From Odontesthes bonariensis (Eukaryota; Chordata; Actinopteri; Atheriniformes; Atherinopsidae), in contig NC_134515.1 of the NCBI RefSeq assembly GCF_027942865.1, positions 32,863,449 to 32,927,448 on the forward strand: DNA of 64,000 bases. The letters run 5' to 3'. This document shows, piece by piece, positions 45,448-56,800 of the stretch. The notes under the pieces are model-generated. The model was not told the DNA's origin. It saw only the letters and a program-made list of their open reading frames with translations, and searched no databases. Positions within the stretch are counted from its first letter, which is position 1. Every line of letters starts with the position of its first letter. The position numbers were made by a program, and so were the translations under genes.

Positions 45448-46760
45448 GGGTTCTAGCTAGGATGAAATTATAGCGTAGTGGTGTAGGCGAGGGAGCGAAG
45501 CGACGGAGCCTGGGGTGGATGGTGTGGAAGGGGGGGTCACCCCCCCTTCCGTGATGCGGAGATTTTGGAAATTTAAGGTAAAAAGCAGTGTGTTACCTTC
45601 ATAACGGACCTTGTCAGAAAACATTAAAACTTAGACAATTTTCTCTATCACAGAGGTGTCGCTGCTACGTGAAGGTTACCGCTACTCTACAACCACGAAA
45701 GTGGAGAAGAAAACAATGCCGCTGTCAAGAGCAGGAATACTGTAATTAATTATACTGCTGTAGTATTCGGATCATTTTAATTTTTAATTCAGTTAATAGA
45801 GGTGAAGGTTTGAAGCCCCCGGCATCAACAGAGTCTCTGCCCTCTTCTTTGCCTTCACGTATGTGTCCCGTAGCTTCTTCCACACATTCTTACAGAACTC
45901 TCCCTCTTTCCCCAAAGTTCTGCCCATCTCTGTGCATCAGTTTTGGGAGTTTACATGTTTAAGTGCTCCCTGTGCTGTTTCACTGCAGTTTCGTACAGCT
46001 GCCTGTACAAACGCACCTCCTCACTGAGCCGGTCTCAAATCGGTCCATCCGGTTCGTTGTTCTCGGCGCAGCCAAGTTACAAAAATCGACTGGTGCACGA
46101 CAACGCGCTGCGCCGTCTTTTCAAGGCAAGCGTCATGCCTGAAATGTCATTTTGACGCCACGGTCCGCCACCACCGTGACAGACGCGGCAACCATGCTAG
46201 CGCCTTCAGTCAATCGCGCCTCGTGGAGAGGACTGCTTTCTGTTCTTTTCTCAAGCGCCAAGTCAACTGCAGCTTAAATGATAACCTGATCAGCTCATCA
46301 CATATTGTATGTAAGAAGCTTTGAAAAAGCACAGCAACCTTGACCGTTTTTGCTTACTTCAAATAGGGACGGGTTAAAATAGGCTACAGCTATTCTAACA
46401 TGATTTCTGCCGAATCCCCTTACGTGTGCGCTTCTGCGTATGTGAGTAACCATGGCTACGGAGCACTCTTACCAGAGATTCTAGGAGCCGCGGACACGGA
46501 GTGCCTCTGCCTAGAGCTACAGTTTCGTCTGCGGTTGTACTGACAGGCAGCGCAACCTTTCTTGGCTGCCATCGCGAAAAATGTGTCAAGTTTGTCAGAA
46601 AGGTGAAAATGGCATTGATCTGGCGTTATTGTACAAATAAATACAGACAAAATGCCGCTACGCTGTATTGAAAATAAGCGTAGCGGTCCAAAATAAGCGT
46701 AGCGGTCCAAAATTATAGCGTAGCAGGCCGCGACGCAAGTTTGCGCTAGCTAGAACCCTG
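45448..46760. mobile_element. nonautonomous element, hAT-like ends, 5-bp duplication
   Basis: Inverted ends CAGGGTTCTAGCTAG, with the complement at 46746-46760, are flanked by TAATG on both sides (45443-45447, 46761-46765). Near both ends ATTATAGCGTAG recurs; at the right end AAAATAAGCGTAGCGGTCC is repeated. CAG-type ends suggest hAT, where some groups use 5-bp duplications. The interior carries an antisense MADF-domain remnant and a CpG-rich stretch (46000-46250). Confidence 0.75.
45793..46030 (-). pseudogene. MADF-domain protein remnant inside a transposon
   Basis: On the minus strand the sequence reads LYETAVKQHREHLNM, a stop, then KTDAQRW. After a shift it reads EFCKNVWKKLRDTYVKAKKR and finishes at TAA (plus 45793-45795). 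The LYE / KxH..H / W / CKxxWKxLRDxYxKxKKR pattern is that of the MADF (Myb-like) DNA-binding fold. At least one stop and one frameshift break it. It may be the DNA-binding partner gene of an autonomous relative, or a captured host exon. Confidence 0.5.
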
Positions 46761-46939
46761 TAATGATCCCTGATACTGGCTCTGGCATCTTTGAAATGCT
46801 AACCTTAATCTTCTGTCTTCAGTTTTGAGACCCATCCCCACATTTTTTTTAATGTCTCAGACTCAGTTCAACACGACTAGACAGGGGGCCTCAGTGTACA
46901 ATCATTTCCAGATTTTTCCAGAGGTGCTTCTGCTGGACA

Positions 46940-47649
46940 TAGGGTGACCAACCGTCCCGCGTAGCGCGTGCGCGTACAGCGTTCGAGGCCAAAATAGTCC
47001 GTCCCGCAAATTCAGAGCTTGTCCCGCATAATTGATTCTTGCTGGGGTTGTCACTTTCACTGCCACCCAGATAGCCAAACGAGCGTTACTTGACATTTCA
47101 GAACAGCACAGTCGCCGCAGACTGTAGAGCTACAACAGATCCACACACGCGCGCACACACACACACCCCTTGCAGTCGCATCTGACAGGCTGGCTGTTAT
47201 CAAATATTTGTTGTTGCCATGACAATTGACTCAACGTTCGCAGTGATGATGAACGTCAATTCACGCGCCTCATCACTAGGCACTTCAGTCAGTCAGTTGG
47301 CGCGGCATACTTGGCTAGAACTAGTTGTGGATTGTGGTTTGTGGATAAAAAAAACACAGGGGAAAATGGCAGTGTAGATGGTAGTGTGTGTCATTGAATG
47401 TTCAAAATATTATTGTTATCATTATTATTGTTATATATTACATCACCAATAACAGAGGAATCAATATATATATATATAAATTGATATACCATGTAAGGTA
47501 GTATGTGCTAGAAATGGGTAAACCACTAAGAGTGTGGCGGCGGGGCGGCGTCCCCCCTTGTCCCCCATAAACATACCCCTTGTCCCCCCTTGTCCCCCAT
47601 AAACATACCCCTTGTCCCCCCTTTGGCTTATGAGCAGGTGGTCACCCTA
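46940..47649. mobile_element. hAT nonautonomous element, 710 bp
   Basis: Inverted ends TAGGGTGACCA lie between perfect 8-bp duplications GCTGGACA (46932-46939, 47650-47657). Inside are CCGTCCCGC strings near the left end, a CA-rich patch (about 47145-47165), a TA repeat (47464-47477) and a 32-bp tandem duplication around CCCCTTGTCCCCCATAAAC (about 47551-47625). No transposase frame. Confidence 0.85.
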
Positions 47650-47895
47650 GCTGGACAGCACTGATCAAACCTGATCAAAATCACTAAGAAAATGAGTGAA
47701 AACAGACATTTTTGTGAATAAACTCTTCCTTTTTTCTTTCCTTATTTTTCTGTAGAAATATCTTGTTGCCTTAAGTATTCAGTGCTGCAGCATCTTTCTA
47801 TTAACTGAGAACTGATTTCACATTGTAATGGCTCCCTCTAGTGATTTTATCACAAGTACATGCTGATGACAACATTTTGCTTCTTTCTTTGACAG

Positions 47896-48675
47896 GGCAC
47901 ATGCTCCAAGATGTGCTACAATATCTTCATTGTGGAGACTGTGTGCGTAGCCTGGTTCTCCCTGGAGTTCACCCTACGCTTCATTCAAGATCGCAGCAAA
48001 CTGACCTTCCTCAGAAAGCCCCTGAACCTGATTGATGTTGTGGCCATCCTGCCGTACTACATTACACTGCTGGTGGACAGCACCTCCAAAGGTGAGAAGC
48101 GGTTGGGCTCTGGCAACACCTACTTAGACAAAGTGGGCTTGGTGCTACGTATCCTCAGAGCCCTCCGTATCCTTTATGTGATGCGATTAGCTCGCCATTC
48201 ACTGGGCCTGCAAACTCTTGGCCTGACAGCACGTCGATGCACACGAGAGTTCGGACTGCTCCTCCTTTTCCTGTGTGTGGCCATTGCGCTGTATTCACCC
48301 TTGCTGTACTTGATTGAGAATGAAATGACCACCCCACAGGAGTTCACTAGCATCCCTGCTACCTATTGGTGGGCTGTCATCACTATGACAACAGTGGGCT
48401 ATGGAGACATGGTGCCAAGGAGCATCCCGGGTCAGGTGGTGGCTCTGAGCAGCATCCTGAGTGGTATCCTTCTGATGGCCTTCCCCGTCACCTCCATCTT
48501 CCACACCTTCTCGCGGTCCTACGTGGAGTTGAAGCAGGAGCAGCAGAGGCTCCTGCAGAGGAGGACACACTTTCTGCTGCGCAGCCGCATGGCCGGTCTT
48601 GGCAGCAATTTCTCCTTGGAGAGTGATATCCTCTTTCCCATAGGGTCGTCTGACACAAGAGACATGGATGACTGA
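47896..48675 (+). CDS. kcng1: Kv6.1 silent potassium channel subunit, coding exon 2
   Basis: Encodes residues 262-520, from the S1-S2 loop to the stop; the acceptor TTTGACAG joins in phase 0. S2 about 267-288. S3 about 305-321 (LIDVVAILPYYITLLV). S4 about 341-362 with Arg346, 349, 352, 358 and 361. S5 about 380-400. The pore has filter TVGYGD at 427-432. S6 about 441-463 has FPVTSIF in place of the PxP hinge of conducting Kv channels, as in the electrically silent Kv6 group. The C-terminus ends SDTRDMDD, as expected for Kv6.1. Family knowledge says it shifts the gating of Kv2.1 heterotetramers and does not conduct alone. The total of 520 residues agrees with a human protein of about 513. No disruption is visible. 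Confidence 0.96.
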   Translation, partial: GTCSKMCYNIFIVETVCVAWFSLEFTLRFIQDRSKLTFLRKPLNLIDVVAILPYYITLLVDSTSKGEKRLGSGNTYLDKVGLVLRILRALRILYVMRLARHSLGLQTLGLTARRCTREFGLLLLFLCVAIALYSPLLYLIENEMTTPQEFTSIPATYWWAVITMTTVGYGDMVPRSIPGQVVALSSILSGILLMAFPVTSIFHTFSRSYVELKQEQQRLLQRRTHFLLRSRMAGLGSNFSLESDILFPIGSSDTRDMDD

Positions 48676-48875
48676 GATCACTGGGACAAGATTGCATATA
48701 ACAGACTCGAAAAATATGGAGGATCAATATATAATTACACAGGGGGGCTAAAAAAAGCACTGGAGAAAGTATGGGAGATGAGGAAGGATTGCAGATACAC
48801 TTACGTACATACATCCTAAGGTTTTAGATATCTGAGCATAATGAAATATGTCATATTGTCTTTAACAAATCTTAA

Positions 48876-48881
48876 AATAAA
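48876..48881 (+). terminator. kcng1: candidate kcng1 polyadenylation signal
   Basis: AATAAA 201 bases after the stop codon, followed by an A/T-rich region. The nearest canonical signal downstream; longer 3' UTRs are possible. Confidence 0.55.
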
Positions 48882-49789
48882 GAAAATACATTGTCAAAGG
48901 AACAACAACCCATCATCGTGTCATTGTTTAATAACAAAAATGTATCCAAAATCAGAAGTAGTGTGTGAAAAACTAAGTACACCCTTACTGCTCCTATAGG
49001 AATCAACAAGGTAAGGAGCAGGCAGGTGCTGCTAATAAAATTCAATTAACTAATTATCAGTAAGTGTGAGCACCTCTATAAAAGCAAAGTTCTGGCAGTT
49101 TGCTAATCTTGTCAATTCAGGTGTGTGTAAACACAACGCCAAAGAGGAAAGTCATCAGCAATGATCTTAGAGAAGTAGTTGTTGATGCCCATCAATCTAG
49201 AAAAGGGTTATAAGGCCAGTTCCAAACTATTTGGAATGCACCATTCTACAGTGAGACAGCTTATTTGCAAATGGAAAACATTTAAGACAATTGCCAGTTT
49301 TCCCAGGAGTGAAAATCCAAGATAGTTCACCCCAAAGTGAGACTGTGAAATGCTCAGAGAAAATGCAAAAAAGCATTTTTTCTCTGAATAGAACACAGTG
49401 GCACGGCTTTGGTTTGCAATGTTGCATTTAAACAAACTGCAAGACTAATGGAAACATTTTTCTTTGGATAGATGAGACCAAATGGGGGAAATTAGGTCAT
49501 AATATACATCGCCACATTGGTGAGAACCAAATACAGCAAGTCAGCACCTAATTCCAACTGTCAAGCACGGTGATGCAGGGGTGATTAAATGCACTTGCTT
49601 TGCAGCCACAGGACCTGGAAACCTTGCAGTCATCGAATCAACCATGAACTCATCTAAATACTAGGGCTGGGCAACAAAATTTTTAATCTAATTAATCACA
49701 TGATTTCCCTGATTAATTACAGTTAATTGCATTTGTACGCAAAATCCAAAAATGAATTCAAAAGTAGTGTATGAGAAAGTTTGTGTTTT

Positions 49790-50460
49790 TTGGGGTTGGA
49801 AGCAGAAGTTTGAATTTTGTTGCTGAAGAAGGCAGCTTTAGCAGCAGATAGAGAGGAGGAGAAAGTGGAGAGGAAAGACTGGAAGGCAAGAAGGTCCTCA
49901 GGGAGTTTACTTTTCCTCCATTTGCGCCCTCAAGCTCCGTCTCTCAGTACGTACTGAGTCCGACAACCAAGGGGCAGGTGGAGTTGAACGTGCAGGCCTG
50001 GAGGTGAGGGGACAGAGATTGTCCAGAGAGGAGGACAGGGTGGAGAGAAGAAGATCAGTAGCAGTGTCAGGGGATAGAAGAGAAAAAGATTCAGGGACAG
50101 GGAGAGCAGAGAGAACAGAAGAAGAGAAGTCAGTGGGGGAGAGAAAGCGTAGATTGTGACAAGAAGATACCATGTGGGTGGGGGGAGGACGAGAGGGAGG
50201 AGAGGAGAGGGAGAGAGTGTAGGACATGAAGTAGTGGTCAGAGAGATGAAGAGGAGTGACAGAGAGGTTGGCGCTAGAACAGTGCCAAGTGAAGATAAGG
50301 TCTAGTAGGTTGCCAGCCTTGTGGGTAGGAGGAGATGGGGAGAGAGCTAGGTCAAAGTAGGAGAGAAAAGAAACAAGAGGGTTAAGGTTGTCTGTCTGGA
50401 TGTTGAAGTCACCGAGAAGGATGAGGCATGAGCCATCATCAGGGAAGTGATGCTCCACTG
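49790..50460 (-). pseudogene. LINE endonuclease/linker fragment
   Basis: A minus-strand frame (50458-49907, 183 codons) reads LILLGDFNIQTDNLN, KAGNLLDLIFTW and LHLSDHYFMSYTL, the end of an L2/CR1-type LINE endonuclease with its GDFN and SDH motifs. The linker to the RT follows (LSPDTATDLLLSTLSSSLD, PAPWLSD). After a stop at about 49907 another frame continues (LLAFQSFLSTF, AKAAFFSNKI) to about 49800. RT is absent. Both ends fall inside the hAT element, so this may be a capture or later insertion. Confidence 0.65.
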
Positions 50461-50505
50461 TCTGTTTCGTTGAATGACTTGCTGGTATGAATTGTGTGTT
50501 TGCCT

Positions 50506-50860
50506 TTAAAGGGACACTGTGTAATATATTAAGTCATTTATTAGCTCAAATCAACATATTCATTCATAAATTAGTCCTCATTGGTGTAAAATTATCTCTG
50601 TCAGCAATCTCACTTATCCTCCTGAGCGAAGAATCACTTGTCTGTATCTACATAGAGCAGGCAAGCTCTATGGAGGCTGCCATGTCCTTCCGGTCTATGA
50701 AAAACAACGAAGTGCCGAGAGGGACATAAAGCACTTCGAATCGCGTTTTCCCCGACGCCAGGCCTGCAAGCGGAAATTACGTCATTTTCAAATTCATTCG
50801 ACTTTGCAGAATAAAATTGCACCACTAGATGGGGGAAGAAATTACACAGTGTCCCTTTAA
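50506..50860. mobile_element. T2/Kolobok-type MITE, 355 bp
   Basis: TTAAAGGGACACTGTGTAAT and its inverted copy form the ends, with TTAA on both outer edges (50506-50509, 50857-50860). TTAAAGGGA agrees with T2 MITE ends. The interior is A/T-rich at the left and has a CpG patch at 50740-50770. Noncoding. Confidence 0.85.
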
Positions 50861-51435
50861 GTGATATTTTAGACTGGAACTACTACGGAGATAAGACAAT
50901 TCAACTTGGCAGTGTTTACAGCTGACTTTGGTTCTGTCGACTCCGCCGTCCTGAAGAACTTTAAAATGAAAATGGCCGAGTAAAAGTTCCGTACCCTTCT
51001 CCATGTTTGGTGGATCCGCTAATTTTCTGGTTCTGTGGCAGACAGCAATAGACTTTTACAAAATAAAAGCCTGTGAGCAACAGACTTTTACAATAATAAA
51101 ATAAATAATAAAACCTTGTAAAAATAAAGCGCGATAAAATATTTGTCGGCGTTAAATAATTAATGAGTTAACGCGATAATAACGAGTTAACTCGCCCAGC
51201 CCTACTAAATACCAAAGAATTTATGCTGTCAAATGTGAGGCTACCTGTCCAACAGCTAAAGTTTGTTCAGTAAAGTTTGATTCAATTTGGTTCATGTGAC
51301 AGGACAATGATCCCAAGAAAATAAGCAAATTTACAACAGAATGATGAATGAAAAGAATCTGGATACTGCAATGGTCCAGTCAAAGTCAAAATACTGTGCT
51401 TCTGAATCATGGGGTGTACTTAGTTCACTGCTTCT

Positions 51436-53269
51436 GCATTTTAGCTGAGTTTTGGTTAAATAACTATGCCAAAAGGCTGAGGTTGCAGTTTCTTAACTTT
51501 GAGGACCAGATGACTTTTTTACTATCTCCTAAGATGTAAAATCTTAGAAATGAAGGAAAATTTATTTTCTTTCTCACATAACTGTAGCTTTGCTCGGTGG
51601 AAAAGTGTCATAAAGAAAGATGAGCAAGAAAGAGGTATATTTGTTTATCCCCGACAAGCATATTGCTGTGTAGTAGTGTACAAATAAACAAGGAGGATAA
51701 AAAGAAAGGATGAAAAGTGAGGAGAAGACAAAAAATGTTTAATCTTTATATAAAATGCATTATATCACAGTTACAGAATGTCAAATGTTAGGTCCTGTTT
51801 GCAAAAAAAAATTAACAGAACCCAAACTTAAGCATAGCAAGTACCCAAAGTGTTACAACTAGTAAAATATTCTAAGAAATATGAGCCATGCTATTCAACA
51901 AATAACAGTAGAAGAGCACAATCACTGTTTTTTTAATGACTAACAATGTTACAGTCTTGATAACTGATATCTCTGGACATTTTAATGGATTTGTTGATGT
52001 TGTGTGCTCCTGGGAGACAACTAGTGTCACTTAATGGAAGATGTTATTTTCTTTCATCAGGTACCAGAAACAAAAAAAAATATTTTCTTTCTAAGCTTAA
52101 ACACGACCCTTAAACCATGATCATTCTCTGAATACTCTCAAAAGGATCTTCTGAAGAGGCTCTCTGGCATAGTCAGCATCTACATAATAATTATGCTGTA
52201 TTAATTGTCCTTCTCATTGAGGCTCTATATGCAAGTCCTCACAATGGAAATAGCATTATTGTGCTTGTAATTAATGCAGTTGCTGTGCATAGCTGTTTAT
52301 AAATGATTTCTCTCTTTAAAGTGGATTTGAGTACAGTTCTGTCTTTTTTCCAAGTTGTTGTTTCATTAGTTCTGGTTTTAACTTGAACTTCCTTTTTCTC
52401 ATTTTCATTCCACAGCAGAGCTGGTTTGCAGTCACAAAGACATCAAAGGAGTTTATAAGGAACCTGTGTTGTATTGAATTGTTGACAAACAACAAAATTC
52501 TGAAAATTTCAGAAAATCAGTTTTTAAACTCTGCAATATGTCTCCAATATATATCTATTGGTAAAACATGAGAGGCATGAACATTTACCCAAGTTCTTTA
52601 CTCAACTACAAAGTCGGGCTGAGTAGTTCCCCTTTAAGCAAGATTATGTTTTTATTCTGGGAACATTTTGTACTTTACATTGCATGCTGATATTTCACAT
52701 TAAACCTACACATTGCAAAGAAATAGGCACAGCAGTACCTGTACTCTCATCGAGCTCTATATCAGGAACACCACACAAACCAACCACGCAAAACAGCCCT
52801 GCCATTAATTTCACTCTTACATTCTACATTTTCATTTCAGTTTGGCACAAAGAGGAACATTTTAAGCAAAATACTAATAATAATAATAATAATAATAAGT
52901 AATTTAGAATGCAGGGATATCATTTTAACACATTGTACTATAAATACTTAGGTCAAAGTATGGAAAGGATTAAACTGAAAAAATAAGGGCTAAAAAAATA
53001 AATTCCCAGCTCTGCAATTGATCTATTTTCACTTTGCTACCATATTTGACCAGCTGGTGGTAGCGTTGTGCCACAAAAAGAGTATTATGCTACAAAGAAG
53101 ACTGATCTTCAATTTAGACCGCAAAAATAATGGAATTTTTTCTTTTATTTTGAGCTTTATGTCACACTGCAGTTCAGATATATTGAGAATTTTTATTTTC
53201 ACAAGACATAGGTTTGATTCAATTTGACAATTTTCTTGACACATTATGGCTACCCTTTGGTATGGCATG
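51436..53269. other. anonymous intergenic sequence downstream of kcng1
   Basis: No genes or complete transposons seen. A TAA microsatellite lies at 52874-52898. Frames are short and featureless. Confidence 0.3.
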
Positions 53270-53830
53270 ATACAAGTGCACGTCAGAACCTGCATCCTCA
53301 GGTGAGGAGGAGCTCCTCTGACACGCAATTCAACAAAATCAGGGCTTAATTATGCATAAAAAAATCTGTCCAATCAGAGCTTCACAATATTCAGCAGTCT
53401 CCTCCCCTCTCTGCCTATAACACCGCATCCAAGTGTTTTGATCCAGATTTAGTGTTACTGCAGAGTATTAGACCCTGTCGTGTGCTGCAACACGGAAATC
53501 TACAATAGGTGTACACGTGTGGTAGTCTCTCTGGTTTGTCTACTTTCTCCATTTAGCCTGTATGAATCAAAAATGTCTGCTCAGCTCCGGAGGTTTTCCC
53601 CGTGGTGACCTCACTGGGCCGCCCCTCAACTTGAATGGGAACCCCTATCGCGTCTCTGTCGCTCCGATTGTCTGCGCCGCTGCCGCCTCTCTCAGTCTCA
53701 ATTTTAGGATCTGTGAGGTTTTAGAGTCGTTACGCAGTTTACTGATGCTTTGATACCCTTCACGCCGGTCTGATCGACAGAAGAGCGACGACGTCAAGTC
53801 TCCGATAGCCTTCGCTTCAGGGTGAGTAGC
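53270..53830 (+). promoter_or_regulatory. CpG-richer segment with promoter-like and donor-like signals
   Basis: A CCAATCAGAG box (about 53369) is followed about 45 bases on by CCTATAACA. A CpG-rich stretch at 53580-53830 follows and ends in CTTCAG before GGTGAGTAG (about 53815), a good donor. This could be a first exon of an unlisted gene or the 5' part of a transposon; a GGAGGAGCTCCTC palindrome near 53305 favours the latter. No protein frame supports either. Confidence 0.25.
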
Positions 53831-56800
53831 CGAAACTTGTTACATTGAGAGTGACTTTAGTATTGACAAAGGACAGACAGAGGTTCATAAAATTAATGAA
53901 GGGTTAGGTGCGTCAAATTGATAAGATCAAAGCGTCACTTTAAGGTATTTTTAGTGTGAAATTATACAGCCGCGTGACTTACATTCCCTCTCTTTGGAAA
54001 TGTAATACTCTTGATGATGAATATCAGCAGCTGGAGTCTTTTTCCTGACCTTGTAATTCACTAAAATCACTGTTTACAACTATACCAGCTTCTACAAAAT
54101 GCCATTTCTGTAGGATTGTAAAAAATGATGCCCATGGGTTACTTAATATACAATCCTGCCTGTGCAGTTCTTTGACAAGCAACCACACCACACCTTACAG
54201 TGCAAGAGGCTGCCTCAGTGGAAGCCTTTACCAGACTGACAACTTGGCAGTAAGCCCTGAATAGGCTTCCTGCTATACTTGTTTTACTGTGTGAGTCGAT
54301 CATACATAAAAATTCATGATTTGATTTGGCTTGCTGACTAAGTTTCCTCCCAGAATCCCACACTAAAGACATGTTTCTTGTAATCTTAGGATTAGTCTCT
54401 CCCACTCAACATGACTCAAATGTCCAAATATTGACTGTAATATGGTGCAACTAATAAAAAAAATTTTATTGTAAAGACCTCAAAGTAACTGTACAGTCTG
54501 CAGTATACTGAGAAAAAAAACAGTATCTGTTCTCAGTATCCTTCCACACTTCATACCGTGCCTTACTTTTGTGATTATACTTTAACCTGTACATAGTGTA
54601 CACAATCTGACTCTCCCAGCAAGACTACTGATCCAGGGTCTGCTAAATTATCCCGCTGTCATTTGTGAAGAATTAAACTTGGTTTATTGTCTAGACAAGA
54701 TTTTCTCTCAGACACTAAGTATCAGTCTCTTGGTCTGTGCAACACGTCACCGTATTACATATTTGCCATCACGACAGCTGAAATATAACGCTTGGCTCGG
54801 GCCCTATGTTCTCAATCTGCTGTTCCACTATTGCAGTGTGTTGTTTCAGTTTTTTGATCTGTCTAAAACCTAAATATTGTGAATAAACCCACAGCTTGTT
54901 TTTTTCCATCACAGTAATCTCCCCTGAAATCTGAAACCTCTTTCCAGAGACGTATATCAAAGCATCATCAGTGTGAAATAAATTGCCATTACATTTGATT
55001 ATCAGTATTGCATAAGCTTAATCCTCCACAGAATTTGCCAGTGGGGTTTTATTTGTTGGTGTTTTCCTGAAAGAATTAGGATGTTTGGCAGCAGGTTTAA
55101 AACCATATTATATCCATTAGATTGAATGTGCTTGTATTAGACATTAGGCCAGTGGCATGTAAAGTGATGCAGGAGATGGAGATTGCTCTGTAAAAAACAC
55201 AGGTGTATGCTTAATGATTTCAGTGTGCCTGTCTTTAACAAATGTTCAGCTTAATTAACACTTGTAAAAATGGTTCCAAATACACAACTTCCATCTACAG
55301 TAAAGCCACGACGAGCAACATGAATTTCCCCAGTTGTGAACATCCCTCCTATGATCTGCAGATGCAGTCAGCTGATGAGTGAGAGATGTTTCTCAACGTG
55401 GTACGAGATGCTCCATTGTACTTTCTAACAGGCATATTTCTGTTTGAAGGGGGACCTAATGCTCGCAGGAATCCCATGAATGCTTTCCAGTGAAAGCCAA
55501 AGATGTTTATGTCAGCTCCAATGAGATTGGTGGCAAGTGGCTCTTGAGGCTGAAATTCCTGCTAATTGGCAACTTGGCTGTGGGCTGGCCCCTTTGTTCC
55601 TCTATACAGGAGGGGTCTGTGTGTCAGGGTGATGCACTGGGCTTGGCATCAATGAACTGCTTGTTTCCTCAGATATCCACTCTGGGATAATCAGGCAGCT
55701 TTAGGACAGGTCACTTCCACTTTCAAAAATTACCTTTGTACACCTTTTCACAGATATAGAAGAGAAGCATTATAGTGATGTGTATGTGCATCTAACTGCA
55801 TTGAAGCAAACTTAGGAGTTGCATTGAAAAGATTCCACTCTAGCAGTTTGGCAGTTTGCTGAGTTCATCATTTGATTTAGCAAGTGTCCCAGTTTGTCTT
55901 AGGTCAGATGAGGATTAATTGGCATTGATCTCTGAAGACATATTGTAATATACTAAAGAAGAAGTGGCTTATTGGCTAGAGGAACAGAAATTAAAGGAAG
56001 AGCTCACAAATTGGAGGACAGCAGATGAATGTAAGGGAGATTGGGCTCTTGTAGTAGTTGTTGTAGAAATCGTAGTGTCTATCTGCTTTGTTGAGACAAC
56101 ACACTATTCTCTTTTGGCTTCAGAGTACTTAAAAAAAAAAAAAAACAAGGCACTTGCGTGATGCCAGCATGAACCCCTCTTCAGTTTGCCAATGAGATGG
56201 TGCAATACTCTCCAAAAGCAGAGGGAGAGCAAAGGATGGTATAAACAAAAGGGAAACGTGCAATCTGTGATGGCTTCCCGCTGACTAAAGCTTTTAATTT
56301 TTTATGTTGCAGACACTTAGCATCTGTTGCTCCGGCCCAGATTTGGTGCTAATTAGTGTCCAGTTTCATAAAAGGACATATGGTTGGGCATGGGAATGCC
56401 AATGCCACCTGTTCTCTTTCTTCTTGCCTCACATCGCTCTCATCTTGTCACAATTTCTCTGTTTCTGTTCAAGCTTTCTGTCTCAGTGGCCTCGTGTTGT
56501 CGTGTTGTCGTGTTTTTTGTATCTTTGTTTCCTCTCGTGTTTGTGTGTTGTTGTCTAAAGTGGACTTGCCATTAACCTGAAGGTTGTATGTTTTACCTCC
56601 ATCTTCCACTTCGTATTCCAAGCTTACAGCTACTTGAATTTGTGACCACAGGACAGATGTGTTTCAATGTGTAGACTGTTTGAGCCACAAAGCTCAAACA
56701 GTCTACTCCATCCAGTTAAGGCCGTTAAAAAGTGAGGGTGCAGAGCTGCAGCGCCCTGACATATCCTTCCAAGCACTCAATCAGTGTGGCCTGTGCTCAC

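Larger units (their letters stand above)
31653..47895 (+). other. kcng1: kcng1 intron between S1 and S2 (16,243 bp)
   Basis: Bounded by a GTGAGT donor and a TTTCTTTGACAG acceptor, phase 0. The same S1/S2 split is typical of KCNG genes. More than two thirds of the intron is transposon sequence, listed separately. The parts at 31653-32170, 33321-34400, 45300-45442 and 47658-47895 show no recognisable repeats or genes. Confidence 0.95.
49662..51204. mobile_element. hAT element hosting a LINE fragment and a MITE
   Basis: The ends TAGGGCTGGGC and GCCCAGCCCTA are inverted. The 8-bp duplication CTAAATAC is perfect (49654-49661, 51205-51212). The sub-terminal ATTAATCACATGATT and TTAATGAGTTAACGCG strings are familiar from abundant fish hAT MITEs. 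It contains an antisense LINE piece (49790-50460) and a TTAA MITE (50506-50860). No transposase seen. Confidence 0.85.
48960..51435 (+). mobile_element. decayed Tc1/mariner-like transposon, split by a hAT element
   Basis: The inverted end ACTAAGTACACCC occurs at about 48971 and, inverted, at about 51410-51424. Between 49195 and 49320 the plus strand resembles a Tc1 helix-turn-helix region (KGYKASSKLFGMHHSTVRQL, CKWKT). WIDETKW follows at 49470, and a DND-like block (DRTMIP) at about 51300 recalls the catalytic core. Frames are heavily broken. The hAT at 49662-51204 interrupts it with CTAAATAC duplicated. Confidence 0.6.
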
